DNA from: Stercorarius parasiticus
Lineage: Eukaryota > Chordata > Aves > Charadriiformes > Stercorariidae
DNA length: 64,000 nt
Assembly (NCBI GenBank): GCA_013396915.1
Contig: VWZL01000354.1
Coordinates: 83,223-147,222 of the forward strand
Direction of reading: 5' to 3'
The notes beneath the pieces were generated by a model. That model did not search any database, was not told the origin of the DNA, and was given only the letters and a program-made list of their open reading frames with translations. Below are positions 1 through 48,666 of this stretch, piece by piece. How positions within the stretch are numbered: position 1 is the stretch's first letter; each line of letters opens with the position of its first letter. Both the position numbers and the translations under genes were made by a program.

Positions 1-244
1 CTCCGGGGCCTCCTCTGGCCCCACTCCAACAGCTCCGTGTCCTTCTTGTGCTTGTATATATATCTATCTATCTGTATACAACCTACAAAGGCTGAGATGG
101 GCAAAACATGCCTTTGTAAGAGGGTTTCCCGAGAGCTGGCGACCACGCGCCTTCGCATCTCCCCTGGACCCCTGGGCGAACATGCTCCGAGGTCAAAACT
201 GGCCTGAAAAATTCACATCCCGAGTCGGCAGGGGTCCAGGAGCT

Positions 245-245
<1 letters not shown>
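1..245. other. 3' flank of SLC12A3
   Basis: This flank lies downstream of the SLC12A3 stop codon. It has a short TATC/TATA microsatellite at about 53-74. No exon, second AATAAA hexamer (minus strand) or repeat family was recognised. In mammals the next gene in this direction is HERPUD1, but no part of it is visible here. Confidence 0.5.
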
Positions 246-8643
<8,398 letters not shown>

Positions 8644-8682
8644 TGCCAGGGCAAGGGACAGGGCGGAGAGGGGCTCGCCGGA

Positions 8683-8689
8683 TTTATAC
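8683..8689 (-). promoter_or_regulatory. SLC12A3: TATA box of SLC12A3
   Basis: The minus strand reads GGGTATAAATCC with TATAAA at 8688-8683, 40-45 bases upstream of the ATG. A TSS 25-30 bases downstream would fall near 8655-8660 and give a 5'UTR of about 12-17 nt. The plus-strand motif GGGCGG at 8661-8666 lies between the TATA box and the ATG, near the predicted TSS. Confidence 0.65.
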
Positions 8690-9915
8690 CCGGCAAAACT
8701 GGCGTGAAGTGACCGGCGCCCACCCGCCGCCGTTGCTAACGGGGAAACGAATCGGCTCAAACCACCCCGAGCTGGTCAGGGGGGAAAAAAAATAGCTGGA
8801 AGGGGTATCAAAGCTGCCATAATGGGCACCGCTGCCTCCCGGCACGCGATGCAGGCGGCGATAACGGGTTTGAGATTAAGTCCCAAGGACAGAGCGACAG
8901 GGAAATGCAGTGCTGAGTTTGCCTCCGGCCCCAACCCAGGAACATTCGGTTCCCACCGGGATTTATTATGGAAAATGGGAGTAAGACTCCCACGCACCCT
9001 CACCCTTCCCTAGGATACTGTCCCTGACCCGGCAGATCCCATACATCTTGGCTGCGGCATTGAGTGTGCGGACATGGGGAGGGAAATGGCCCCTTTTTCT
9101 CATGGTGAAGCCAGGGGAAAGGGGGGAGTGCGACCCCGAGGGATGGGAGGGATGCGGCTGCCGGGACTCAAGATGCTGAGGGGCTGGGAAGGGGGGCGGA
9201 GCGGCCAGGGGACATGGAGTGGTGGCAGCCACGTCCCTCTGTGATGACCCAGGGCTGGCAGCAGCGATGTCCACACTCCCACAGCCCCCTTTCCCTCCTA
9301 ACCCTGGGAAGGGGGAAACCCCCCAAAAGCACCCAGGGCTCCAAACTCCCCCAAATTTAATTTAATATGCCTGATTTAATCCACCACTTCCCGTAAAAGA
9401 GAAGCGGAGGCCACACTGCCACTCAGTGCCCACCCTACGGCCACCAGCAGCGAGGACAGGGGGAGGGACGGGCGTCATTTATACCCTGGCAGTCTGCTGT
9501 CACATGTGCTCCAAAAAGCAGTTACAGATAAGATCACCGAAGACGGCAGGCAATAAAATTGGAGGGCAGCACCAGAGCCCATTTGAATTTCATCCCCCCC
9601 TCCCCGTGCTTTGCAAGTTAATGGAAAATTGGGGCTGCCCACCCGACTGCCTCTGGCCATCTTTTGCATTCATGCACAAATTTTAACCTGCTTTTTGAGG
9701 ACTTGCTTTGTGTTGTTTGTGCGCGAGCGACCGGACGCCGTCCCCGATGGTGTAAGGCCAGCACGCACCCGCTTACCTGGGAGCTGGGGACAGGCAGCCC
9801 TGCTGCACCCCACTGCTCAGCCCCCCCAAACCCCGGTACCCGTCCCTCTGCCAGTGCAGGGGAGGCAGAGATGGGGACGAGGGAAAAACCTCGCCCCTCA
9901 CACCTCCTGCAGCGC
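8690..9915. other. SLC12A3 upstream flank
   Basis: This is the proximal upstream region of SLC12A3. It is GC-rich to about 9300 and then AT-rich (AATTTAATTTAATATG near 9355). A second TATAAA hexamer occurs on the minus strand at 9483-9478, and an AGATAAGA GATA-type site lies near 9527. No exon was recognised. Confidence 0.4.
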
Positions 9916-10585
9916 TGTCCTGGTTTCAGCAGCACAGTATCAATTTCCTCTTTCAGTAATTTTACTTTTCAGTATGGTCTCTTCTACCGCCTGGGAAAAC
10001 TGCACTTTTAGAAGACTCCAGTGTCTGAGTCATTGAAAATATTGACTTTATCGCCAGCTCTGGGGTGCGGGTTTCAAGGTCTCGGTGTTTTCGAGGTGCA
10101 GGGACGAGGAGGAGTGAGACTCAGGTGTTGACCCAAGCTGCCAACAGGGTTATTTCATACCATGAACGGCACATTCCATAGAAATTACAAACTTTGCTGA
10201 GGAGTTCTCTCTCTCTCTCTCTCTCTCTCCCCCCCTTGCTGGCTGCCATCCTGAGCACTCCTCGCCCTGAGCCCTTCCCTTCCTCCCGCAGCCGCAGCGC
10301 TCGCAGGGTCCCACACTGGCTGTCCCTGCGGGGAGTGCACGGCTTCTGCTGGGGAACGGGCTGGGTATAGTCCTCGTGTGTTTTACATTGGTATCGGGAT
10401 CAGTACTGGTTCTTTAGTGTTATTAATGTGAATTATCTAGTCTTATTCTATTAAATCTGTTTATATTTCAACCCTTGGGTTTCCTTGTTTTTTCCCCGAT
10501 TCCCCTTCCTGAGTGAGGAGGGGTCATTGGGTGAGAGAACAATTGTCTAAATGACAACAAATTGTGGGTTCCTCAAACCATGACA
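9916..10585 (+). mobile_element. Solo-LTR-like endogenous retrovirus remnant
   Basis: The element starts TGTCCTGGTTTCAGC and ends AAACCATGACA, the TG...CA termini and partly inverted ends of a widespread avian ERV LTR type. Near 10445-10500 it has the usual 3' part of that LTR: TCTATTAAATCTG (poly(A) signal), then TTTCAACCC and a T-rich stretch with CCCCGATTCCCC. No gag, pol or env reading frame flanks it, so it looks like a solo LTR. The five flanking bases differ on the two sides, so no target duplication is visible and the ends or age are uncertain. Confidence 0.65.
10206..10235. repeat. (CT)n microsatellite with C-run
   Basis: This is about 12 CT units followed by a run of C, inside the LTR. 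Confidence 0.85.
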
Positions 10586-10755
10586 AAGGTGGACACTGGC
10601 TTCCTCTCACAACAACAGAAGCAGCAGCAGACTTGTGCCCAGCAGGAACGGCTTTATTTTAGAACCTCATTATTTCACCAAAAATGCTAACTTGTCCAAA
10701 CCAGCAGGAATCACGGAGTCTCTTAAGTGTCTCTGTTAAACACGGTGCGGTCAAA
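10586..10755. other. Spacer between LTR and mir-138
   Basis: The minus strand carries an AATAAA hexamer (CTAAAATAAAGCC) near 10652-10657, downstream of the mir-138 hairpin, so it could end a pri-miRNA transcript. Nothing else was recognised. Confidence 0.3.
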
Positions 10756-10821
10756 GATGCTCCGGGCGAGAGAGAAGACTCCAGAGAAGATGCTCTGGGT
10801 GAGAGGGGAGACTCCAGAGGC
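10756..10821. repeat. Two-copy 33-bp tandem duplication beside mir-138
   Basis: Unit 1 (10756-10788) and unit 2 (10789-10821) both read GATGCTC[C/T]GGG[C/T]GAGAG...GACTCCAGAG. The tandem lies just 3' of the hairpin in transcription direction. Confidence 0.75.
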
Positions 10822-10852
10822 CGGGTGAAGAGCGACGCGAGTGGTATGATGC

Positions 10853-10874
10853 AACCCTGGTGTAGTGAAATAGC
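10853..10874 (-). ncRNA. MIR138-2: miR-138-2-3p arm
   Basis: This 22-nt 3' arm reads GCUAUUUCAC-U-ACACCAGGGUU. It differs from the human mir-138-2 star sequence at one base (U for G after UUUCAC). Confidence 0.8.
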
Positions 10875-10898
10875 CGGATAGTAGGATGCGCTTGTCGT

Positions 10899-10921
10899 CG
10901 GCCTGATTCACAACACCAGCT
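10899..10921 (-). ncRNA. MIR138-2: mature miR-138-5p
   Basis: This is a 23-nt exact match to the known miR-138-5p with seed GCUGGUG (nt 2-8). Confidence 0.95.
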
Positions 10922-10931
10922 GCAGCAACAA

Positions 10932-13900
10932 TACCGGGTCCGTCCTGCACTGGGAGCAGGAGAGGAGAGCTCCAACCCCTCCGCTCGCGCAGTGAGAGCT
11001 GCCATGTTGCTTTCAGCTGATCCCCTGGACCATTCTGCCTATTAAACGCATCAAATGAACGTGAATCGAGTTAGGCAGAGAGTGCTGCAATGCTTTCTAC
11101 ATAGCTTTCTTTTAAAGTTTGCTGAAGCGCTGTATTCTGACTTCAATGAAGTTGTTAATTGTCCCGTTTCCATCCCCACGGAAGAGGGAACCTACCGCCC
11201 TGGGTGACACGGGAAGCATGCAGGGATTCTGCAAACCCACCGTGTGGAGCGGGACTCAAGTTTCTCGGCTCTGCAGGGAAGGAAACCTGGGAAAATAGAT
11301 GGTTATTCAGGACACTGCCAGCAGCCTTACCTGCCAGGGCCGAAGGCATCATCTCCCATCCTCTTCCAGACAGTATTCCCATCCCTTCCAACTTCAGAGC
11401 CAGAGAGAAACAGGACAAAAATGCCGGTACAGGGACATGAACGGTGGCCGCATTTGAGCACGGTCCCACCCCAGGGACACACAACTAGAATTAACAATAT
11501 CCCCTTTCTTTCCTCCAGGCTGGAAGGCAAAGAGCTGGCTGCTTTGAGAGGCCAGGGTTTGTTATGGTTGGGGAGACAAGTGTTGAGAGGGTAATAAGAA
11601 CAACAACAACAAAAAAAAAAATCATGATTTCATTCTTTCTGAACATAATTCCTTCAGCTCCTGCAAGGAACAAGGTCCAAGTGCTGTCTTAAGACAAATG
11701 CAACAGTGGCAGGAGAACGGAGGACCCATCCCATTTAGCATTTGTCTGGAAAACAAAACAAAAAAAAATCAGGCTGGAGGCAGTAACCTGACTGTAGGAC
11801 CAGCTGAGCCAAGCGTACGCTGGGGTAACAGCACAGGCACCACTCTGAAAATACTTAGAAGAATCAATGTTGTTGAGGTGATAAGAAAAATAATAAAACC
11901 CCAGAACCCAAAGAACCTGAGCTGAGAGGACAGGACACACTGAGAGCAGCTGCAGGGCAGCGTTTAGGAGGACACCCAAGGCACAGTTCAGCAGGGCTTC
12001 TGCTCCTTGGCACCCATTAAAGCCTCACATGAGCTGGCTGTTTTCCTTAGATCAGTTTAGTTTTTACCAGTAGCCCACGGTTAACCCCTGGGCAGAGCTT
12101 TAACTTGTTTTTTTGCCCTACTGGACAGGTAACATAGGGCAGATTCCCCCGCAACTCCCCCGTAAATCCAGACCACGTCAACTCCAAGCTGGTTTGAAGG
12201 ACACGCAGGATATGAAGCGTTCTGAACTGCTGTGCTGATACTGTGGTGCTTGCAGATGTGAAACATGCACAGGGATGAGCAATGCAAACCCTGGAGAACA
12301 GATCGGGATGCGCTGCACGTTGCATCTGTACCGGGACAGAACGTCACACTCTCCCATGGCAAACACCTTTTCACTCCTTCCTCGAATCCTCTCTAGCAAC
12401 ACCAGCCTAAGCTCTGTTTGACTCAAAGTAACAAGCCCCCCCTTAGGATGCACCTCATCTACCTCGAGGCTCTTCATTGCCAAAGGTTAGTCCCAGAGTA
12501 GGAAAAAGCAAATGGAATTACCCTAAATTTAATCTGCAGCATTCATCCGTACTTTTTTCATGTACAAAGGGGCAGAGTTCTCCACTGGCTTAGAGAAGAT
12601 TTCTTAACTTAGGTACGAGTTATTCTTATACTAGGAATAAATTCAGCTCAGATGAACGTCCACAGATCCGCTGCAAACTGTGCCGGCGAACTACAAACAC
12701 TGACTTGCTCCGATGTTGCCGCACATTATCACAATTTTCAGTTCGACCTGCGCGAGTCTGTCCAAGCAGATCGAAGCCCTTTTTGTGCATGAGGAAAGTG
12801 GAGGCAGCTCTTGCTACACCCTTGACGGCACCACGCTGGAAAAGCCAGTGTTACTCCCTGGTGTAAAAGGAGTGCTCAGTGACACCACCTTTGAGCAGGC
12901 TGCTCCAAACACAACCTAAGAATTCAGTGACAGCTCAAAAAGCCCCTCCAGCAGATGGAATACTTAGAAAACCAAGGCTAAGCCTGCACATTAGCAAAGT
13001 CTGAGTGCAAAGGTACAAAGGGTTACAGACAGTCTGCCAGTCAGAGACCCAGGGGAGCTGAACCAGGTTGTCCGATCCAGCAGAATAAGTGTGGGGTGGA
13101 GAAAAAGCAGCGACATCTGGATAACCACAGGGGTGCCTTACTCAGCAAAGCACCAGTACGTGCGTCAGCATCTACCTCAACGCAGCAAAGCCCTTGCAGT
13201 CGCGCAGAGGAGAGCCGGGTTCGCCAAAGCCAGGCCCAGGCGTGGGGCTGGAACCCGCTACTCTTGGGGACACGGGAAGACAGATGGGCTGCAACGTTCT
13301 CAACCTGCACAGAAGCAAGAAGAAATCACAGCGCAATCAAGAACAAATAAGTTAATTCCAACTACACATGGCACCTTCTGTTATACCCACAACCTCTCAC
13401 ATCTTGCCTGAAACAGGGCTGGGCTTTACCTTTCCAGGGTTAGTCCCAGCGCTTTGACTCCCTGGGGTTCGTGTCCTCTGTCTGTGCATCACAGAAGGAC
13501 CATCTTGGCTTTTCAAAGTATGAAATACCCCAGTTTCTGCCTAGCTTAGAGGGGACCAGAGGCTGGAGTGACACCCACTGAGCTCAAAGGGAGAAAACTG
13601 CATACAGTCATCAATTTTCTCTTTTACTAACACCTGTGACAGCTGAGAAGCACTGGAAAGCATCTGCTACAGCCATCCTCCAAGGGCAGACAGGAAAAGG
13701 GCAACTTGCTGTGTTTACAAGGTCCCTAGGTTCAACGTTTGACATCAGAAACACACCAGTGAGGCAGCACGACAGCTCAGCTGAGCAGGGGATGGGCAAA
13801 AGGCAGGAGAACAAGGCACATGGTGTCGGTGAGAGCTGAGCCCCAAAGGACTTCTGTCCCTGCGTGGAGGGTGGAGCAGGAATTAGAGCAGGGAAGGTGG

Positions 13901-15486
13901 CCTTCACTCTTCCCAAATAGACTCTGGCAGACGCTGTCCCCCTCGCTCAGGTCAGCGGTTGCCTGAGGACAGGTACAGGCTCGCCAGCCGCTCCATACGT
14001 GAGCTGGTTTGATGCTGGGAGTGACTCGGGGACAAGGGCTGAGCGCCAGCAGGAAAAACACAGCAGCAGGGTACGTGGGGCAACCCTTCTCCAACCAGGA
14101 CTGGCTGCAAGCGTCAGGAAAGACGCCTTGCTCTGCCTCCTGCTTTTTGGTAACCTTTTCTCTAGGGAACTGGATGAATTCTCAGCTGAGGCATACCAAG
14201 AAGCATTCACACAGGAATATGCCAGAAATATAATAACTAATAAAGTTTTCCACACTCACCTTTGACATTTTGTTAGACAATTCAATTCTGCCCCCCCAAA
14301 AATAACTCTCTGGTAATTCACCAAGGCCTCTTTACCTGCAGGGTGTTGTCTGGATCTCTATCAGCAATCCTGACCATGCTGTAGGAGTGCTCCGTGCCAC
14401 ACAGTCCCTAGCTATATTGGCTGGGAGCCCCAGCAGCCAGTTTGCTAATGCCGAGATGTGGTTTTGGGTGGCTTGGGCAAGCCATCCCTTTGCTTCCTGT
14501 CCAAAAGGTTGACAAAATTTATGCTACAACTTTTCTGGTGGGAAAAAAAAAAAAAAGATTAGGAAATTCTCATCAAGCCAGTCAAATGTTGCTCTATGTT
14601 GCTAAACTCAGACATTGCAAAATGGAGATTAATTCTCTCCCACGATAGCTATTAGCATGCAAAGGTTGAAATCAGCCCCTAGAGGTTTTGCCGCCCGTTC
14701 TGTACCCAGAACCACATGAGTTCTCAGATCCCAGTAACACAAACGGAACGAGAACGAGACAGCAGCAGTGCAGAAAGGCGTGTGTGCAGGGACCAATAAG
14801 AGCAACGACCAAAATTCCTCCCATTTCATTTCAAAGATAGGCAGCCTATGTTCAAGAGAAAAGCTTATACTATAACATGCTCCCTGGGCTTTCACACAGT
14901 TAATTCTACCTCAAAACATTTAAAGCCAACCATTCTTTAATGCCCCTCACTTCAGTGGGACTCAGGTTTCCCACTAAACCAACAGTCATATCCACCCACG
15001 CCCAACACAGCCACACTTGGACTTCTTACTTCTCCTGGTGAACTCGATACAGGATCATTTTGAACGCAACTGGCTAAAAACTCCTATGTTGATCAAAAAA
15101 AAAAAATCTCTCCTGCCAAAATATACCTGTTTCCAAGCCCAGCTGCTCCTGCAAAAGCTTCAGCGGAGCTCCAGGATTTGCAGAGCTGTGTACATCTGAG
15201 ACGCCGACCCAAGAGTTTAAACTTCGTTAGGCGTAAAGGAGTCTCTGCAGCACACGGATCTCATTTGCACCACAGAAACACACACACCACACAAGACGAC
15301 GTTATGGACTGACAACAGTGTGTCATGTGTGGTGCATCATAAACAGATTTTCAACATTTAACATGCATTCAAAAAAATAAACAGGCCTAAAATTTCCAAG
15401 CTGTATGTTCAGCAAGCATTAAATCACGGTTTTCTTCTCCACTTCCTCTTCTGCTATATAATTGCTCATTCACCTCCTTACTGCAG
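10932..15486. other. Intergenic region, mir-138 to NUP93 3' side
   Basis: No coding exon, known RNA or repeat family was recognised. Short poly(A) tracts occur near 11610, 14540 and 15090. Open frames are short and resemble no family I know. The mir-138 primary transcript probably begins somewhere here, but no promoter stands out. Confidence 0.4.
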
Positions 15487-15790
15487 ATCACAGAATCACA
15501 GAATGGTTTGGGTTGGAAGGGACCTTAAAGCCCACCCAGGGCCACCCCCTGCCCTGGGCAGGGACACCTCCCACCAGACCAGGTTGCTCCAAGCCCCATC
15601 CAGCCTGGCCTTGAACACCTCCAGGGATGGGGCAGCCACAGCTGCTCTGGGCAACCTGGGCCAGGGGCTCACCACCCTCACAGCAAACAATTTCTTCCCA
15701 ATATCTCATCTAAATCTCCCCTCTTCCAGTTTAAACCCGTTCCCCCTCGTCCCACAGCTCCCCTCCCTGACCAAGAGTCCCTCCCCATAA
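15487..15790 (-). mobile_element. CR1 LINE, 5'-truncated
   Basis: Read on the minus strand, this is the 3' part of a chicken-repeat-1 element. It contains AACTGGAAGAGGGGAG, GGTGAGCCCCTGGCCCAGG, GGCTGGATGGGGCTTGGAGC and GTCCCTGCCCAGGGCAGG, and ends CAACCCAAACCATTCTGTGA. It lies about 150 bp past the NUP93 poly(A) signal, in the same orientation as the gene. Confidence 0.92.
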
Positions 15791-15937
15791 TCTATGACTT
15801 CTTTCTCTGCACAGCCCATTAACCAATTCAGAACAATTTCCTAAATACAAACCAATTTAAAAGAAAACGAATAGAAACATAAAAACACAAAAATCCGTGA
15901 AAATGAAAATGTCAAAAACAAATAGAAATCAAAGAAA
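15791..15937. other. AT-rich flank beyond NUP93 3' end
   Basis: On the minus strand, T-rich and GT-containing sequence follows the AATAAA at 15938, suitable as a downstream polyadenylation element. Confidence 0.4.
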
Positions 15938-15943
15938 TTTATT
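15938..15943 (-). terminator. NUP93: NUP93 poly(A) signal
   Basis: An AATAAA hexamer lies about 103 nt past the stop codon, followed by U-rich sequence. It predicts a 3'UTR of roughly 120-130 nt. Confidence 0.6.
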
Positions 15944-16045
15944 TCCATCAACAAAAATACAGAATACAAAACGATACTGGTCCCACCCTCTGAACGCACT
16001 AAAGACAGGCACGGGATGCTGCAGCCCTAAGCAAAAGCTTCTTGG

Positions 16046-46448
<30,403 letters not shown>

Positions 46449-48037
46449 TCAGTCAAAAAAACAAAACAAAACAAAAAAACCTGCCTTGTACTAACATCAG
46501 ATGCATATTGCAGTACTCAGCTCTTTTAACTCTTGAGAAGGGCTCACAGCTCTCCCCAGTCCACTCCTGAGAAGTTTAAAGGTCACTTCACTCCACCAGA
46601 GGTGCAGTAAGATGCCCACACAGAGCAACAGGAAAATGAAAATGCATTAATCCCCTCTTTTAATATGCATTAAATCCTAGTGAAACATCCTGCTCCTATT
46701 CTCTTTTATCTCTGTGTCCCAGCAACTGCTTCCTCTTGCTCTCCATTTGAAGGTGCAAGGATGAAAGCTGGTAGGAGCGATAAGCCAAGATAAGATTGTT
46801 GGACTTGAGTATGCTGGAAAAAAAATAAAAAATAAAAAAGGTTTTGACTTGGCAGTTTCAGGGAGGAGTGGAGCTCTTGGAGGCCCGATAGGAACTGTGA
46901 AAAAAAGCCTTAGAAATAGTCAGTTGAGGAAGGATGGAAATAACTAAATAGTTGGAAAGCATACAGGGAAAAGTTTCCCGCAGCCTCTCTCCGTGCATAC
47001 AGCTGGTGTGGGTAAAAAAAAAAACCACATAAGAATAATACGTTTAATCTCAAAGAGGTCATATGTACATGAAGAGATGCACTGGTTAGCTCCTTATCCC
47101 AAAGGTTATTTTCATGACTCATCCTAGGAAACACAGGATATTCTGAATTTTAAACAAATAGCCGTGGGGTAAACTGCAGTAACACACACAGACAACAAAC
47201 AGGAAACGTTTCTTACACCCTGACTTGAATATATTTTGCATTTTCACTGTTATATCACCAGTTAAACAAACCAAGTTCATTTGTACTCCCAGACTTCAAC
47301 TTAATCATTATTCAAATCACAAGAAAAGGGAAAAGAAGCTTTTGTCTCCCTCTGAAGTAATCAAGTATAACATTATCAGCTCCATTAAGTGCTAGTATCT
47401 TAAGGGTCTATTCGCTTGCCCCACAGCTCTAAAATTAGGACCCGCTAACAAACCCAGGGAGTGGGAATTCTGTGTACCATGCTTTATGCTTTTACAGTGA
47501 GGAGACACAACTGCAGCAGTGTCCCATCAAACTTGTCCGGAATTGGGAGGCTTTCGTGCCCTTTGTTTTCCATGTCTTCCTGCAAATAAATGGTTCCTGC
47601 CCCAACAATCTGACAACATTGATATTGAGCCATACAACCTCGGTAGAGCTCGGAATCTCCAGAGGAGCACAGATCCCGCGGCAGGACAAAAGCTTGTTGT
47701 CACAGGGATTTAGACCTTTGGGAAAATATATTTACTGTAGGGCTTAGAAACCACCCTGCAGCAGTACTACATGCAACCACAGGTTGCTGCTTAGCTCTGG
47801 GAGGTGAGGAGGGTTTGAAAGCTCCCCCAAACTGAAGAGATCTGGCAGGAAACCATGCCGCATAGGCATGCTGTCTGCCTTCCTGCTACCTGGCACCAGC
47901 ATGAGAAAAAAAGGGCGTTGCACCCTTTCCTTCCGAAATCTGTAGAACAAGCAGTTGAGGTATGGGACAGCCTGTGACCCCCTTCAGCTGGGAATAGGAA
48001 TGTGAGCCCTTTCTGGATAGGGGAGATAGAGATATAT

Positions 48038-48170
48038 ATGCCTGGAGGTGTTCAAGGTCAGGCTGGATGGGGCTTTGAGCAACCTGGTCTAGTGGGAGGT
48101 GTCCCTGCCCATCTTGGAACTAGACGGTCTTTAAGGTCTCTTCCAACCCAAACCATCCTATGATTCTATA
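48038..48170 (+). mobile_element. CR1 LINE fragment in NUP93 intron 3
   Basis: The plus strand reads CCTGGAGGTGTTCAAGG, GGCTGGATGGGGCTTTGAGC, AAGGTCTCTTCCAACCCA and ends CATCCTATGATTCTAT. About 12-15 bp are missing after GTCCCTGCCCA relative to the other copies. It is antisense to NUP93. Confidence 0.92.
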
Positions 48171-48584
48171 TATGTATATTCTGTATATGAAAGATAGAGA
48201 ACAAACTGCCATCCTCCAAGACACACATGCAATGCAGTCCCCCCAGAAACAGTCCCTGAACTACATGTGGAAAATGGTGGCCACTTCTGCACAGTCTGTT
48301 CTTCATTTCATCGTCCGCCACATCCCGCTTCATTGTGACAACACCCACAGAAAAGGTGCAGTTACAATCTGAAAAAGGGAAGCTAAATCCAGATCCTTGC
48401 ACATGTCTGGGGACCAACTATTACAGCAGCAGTCATCAAGCCAAGGGCCATCCGCAGCCACCCAAGTGGGCCAAGATCTGATCTCAGCTCCACGCAGGAA
48501 AGGCGGGGAGGGATGGAAACATGGCTTTGTAAGGCTTGTCCATGTCTGCATGGGTGGAAGAACTTTGGGAGGGCAACAGGTAAG

Positions 48585-48666
48585 GTTTTGGGGTGGTGGT
48601 GGTTGTTGTGGTGGGGTTTTTTTTTGGTTTTTTTTTTTTTTTGTTTTTTTTTTGTTTTTCCTTCTT
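48585..48666. repeat. G/T-rich low-complexity tract
   Basis: This is GGTGGTGGT sequence followed by runs of T broken by single G residues, on the plus strand. Confidence 0.8.

Larger units (their letters stand above)
10847..10931 (-). ncRNA. MIR138-2: microRNA 138 precursor hairpin (mir-138-2 locus)
   Basis: The minus strand forms a precursor of about 85 nt. The 5' arm contains the whole mature miR-138-5p, beginning AGCUGGUGUUGUGAAUCAGG. The 3' arm reads GGCUAUUUCAC then ACACCAGGGUUGC, as in the vertebrate mir-138-2 3p. The arms pair through CUGGUGU/ACACCAG, GUGAA/UUCAC and CCG/CGG around a loop of about 20 nt. The position between NUP93 and SLC12A3, on the same strand, matches the human MIR138-2 locus. 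miR-138 is brain-enriched and known to act at dendritic synapses. Host transcript and promoter are not defined here. Confidence 0.96.

Noticed and set aside
8644..8760. In-frame Met at 8760 adding 39 residues to NCC
   Set aside because: The TATA box lies inside this extension, and orthologues begin at MAELP.
9478..9483. Second TATAAA upstream of SLC12A3
   Set aside because: No exon or donor site follows it before 8643, and the hexamer is common by chance in AT-rich DNA.
10723..10950. Minus-strand open frame of 75 codons near 10.8 kb
   Set aside because: It is the mir-138 hairpin and the adjacent 33-bp tandem read as protein.
15503..15790. Open frame of 95 codons
   Set aside because: It is the antisense strand of a CR1 3' end, not a gene.
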